NCBI RefSeq assembly: GCF_024679245.1
Contig: NC_090177.1
Span: forward strand, 45,234,018 to 45,298,017
Direction of reading: 5' to 3'
Origin: Pseudorasbora parva
Lineage: Eukaryota; Chordata; Actinopteri; Cypriniformes; Gobionidae
Length of the DNA stretch: 64,000 nucleotides
Below the pieces are notes generated by a model. That model ran no database searches. It saw only the letters and a program-made list of their open reading frames with translations, and had not been told where the DNA came from. The number at the start of each line of letters is the position of its first letter. Positions within the stretch are counted from its first letter, which is position 1. The position numbers and the translations under genes are program-made. Shown piece by piece: positions 63,000-64,000 of the stretch.

Positions 63000-63640
63000 A
63001 GTCTTTCTGAAATGCTGAAATGTTTTAGTCTCTGTAATGCTGAAATGTTTTAGTCTCTGAAATGCTGAAATGTTTTAGTCTCTGAAATGCTGAAATGTTT
63101 TAGTCTTTCTGTAATGCTGAAATGTTTTAGTCTCTGTAATGCTGAAATGTTTTAGTCTTTCTGAAATGCTGAAGTGTTTTAGTCTTTCTGAAATGCTGAA
63201 ATGTTTTAGTCTTTCTGAAATGCTGAAATGTTTTAGTCTCTCTGTAATGCTGAAATGTTTTAGTCTCTGTAATGCTGAAATGTTTTAGTCTTTCTGTAAT
63301 GCTGAAATGTTTTAGTCTCTGTAATGCTGAAATGTTTTAGTCTCTGAAATGCTGAAATGTTTTAGTCTTTCTGAAATGCTGAAGTGTTTTAGTCTTTCTG
63401 AAATGCTGAAATGTTTTAGTCTTTCTGAAATGCTGAAATGTTTTAGTCTCTCTGTAATGCTGAAATGTTTTAGTCTCTGTAATGCTGAAATGTTTTAGTC
63501 TTTCTGTAATGCTGAAATGTTTTAGTCTCTGTAATGCTGAAATGTTTTAGTCTCTGAAATGCTGAAATGTTTTAGTCTTTCTGTAATGCTGAAATGTTTT
63601 AGTCTTTCTGAAATGCTGAAGTGTTTTAGTCTTTCTGTAA
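63000..63640 (+). repeat. 210-bp tandem sub-block
   Basis: A unit with GAAGTG in place of GAAATG occurs at 63171, 63381 and 63618, the first two inside an otherwise identical 210-bp string. Together with the abundant GTAATG units it marks the right part as a separate expansion. Confidence 0.65.
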
Positions 63641-64000
63641 TGCTGAAATGTTTTAGTCTTTCTGTAATGCTGAAATGTTTTAGTCTTTCTGTAATGCTGA
63701 AATGTTTTAGTCTTTCTGTAATGCTGAAATGTTTTAGTCTTTCTGTAATGCTGAAATGTTTTACTCTCTCTGAAATGCTGAAATGTTTTAGTCTCTGAAA
63801 TGCTGAAATGTTTTAGTCACTGAAATGCTGAAATGTTTTAGTCTCTGAAATGCTGAAATGTTTTAGTCTCTGAAATGCTGAAATGTTTTAGTCTCTCTGA
63901 AACGCTGAAATGTTTTAGTCTCTGAAATGCTGAAATGTTTTAGTCTCTCTGTAATGCTGAAATGTTTTAGTCTCTGAAATGCTGAAATGTTTTAGTCTTT

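Larger units (their letters stand above)
56992..64000 (+). repeat. 27/25-bp satellite array, right segment
   Basis: Same satellite, running off the window end. To about 58,440 it matches 38,116-39,564. Beyond that it differs in composition: GTAATG variants become dominant towards 62.6-63.8 kb, and TGTTGAAATG units occur at about 59.93-60.09 kb. Confidence 0.97.

Overview
The window looks like nuclear DNA of a teleost fish, probably an ostariophysan or cyprinid. The reasons are an L2/Rex1-type LINE, PIF/Harbinger and hAT elements, long CA/TG and TA microsatellites, and dispersed repeats that resemble those common in zebrafish and carp. Splice signals and AATAAA polyadenylation signals are present; nothing prokaryotic is. 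About 50 of the 64 kb is tandem satellite DNA, and only one gene is recognisable.

Layout. 1-525: probable last exon and 3' UTR of an unidentified gene, read left to right. 526-6637: about 265 copies of a 23-bp satellite with higher-order repeats. 6638-7151: flank and presumed intron. 7153-7869: coding exon of a platelet glycoprotein Ib beta-like gene (gp1bb), with a polyadenylation signal at 8286. 8292-9164: compound TG minisatellite. 9165-10090: dispersed repeats and AT-rich DNA. About 10098-12425: 5'-truncated, frameshifted LINE. 12600-12895: decayed coding fragment on the minus strand. 13198 to the window end: a second, unrelated satellite with 27-bp and 25-bp units. Two near-identical 3.59-kb Harbinger-type transposons, each carrying a nested 669-bp hAT-type element, interrupt it.

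The main structural finding is a head-to-tail segmental duplication of about 18.9 kb, with copy 1 at about 20.15-39.5 kb and copy 2 at about 39.5-58.4 kb. It includes satellite, the Harbinger element and more satellite. Spacing between matching landmarks is 18,874 bp up to the TA microsatellite inside the transposon and 18,876 bp after it. Each copy contains smaller nested duplications (713 bp, 2,750 bp, 5,696 bp and about 8.2-8.4 kb). The inferred order is satellite growth, transposon insertion with a TTA target-site duplication, then the large duplication. An assembly error must be excluded.

The 23-bp satellite has two further points of interest. Its monomer matches 17 bases of the adjacent putative coding exon exactly, which suggests where it came from. 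It also contains a near-match to the mammalian CENP-B box, perfect in one monomer. The many open frames in the second array (period MLKCFSLSE) arise because 27 is divisible by 3; they are not genes.
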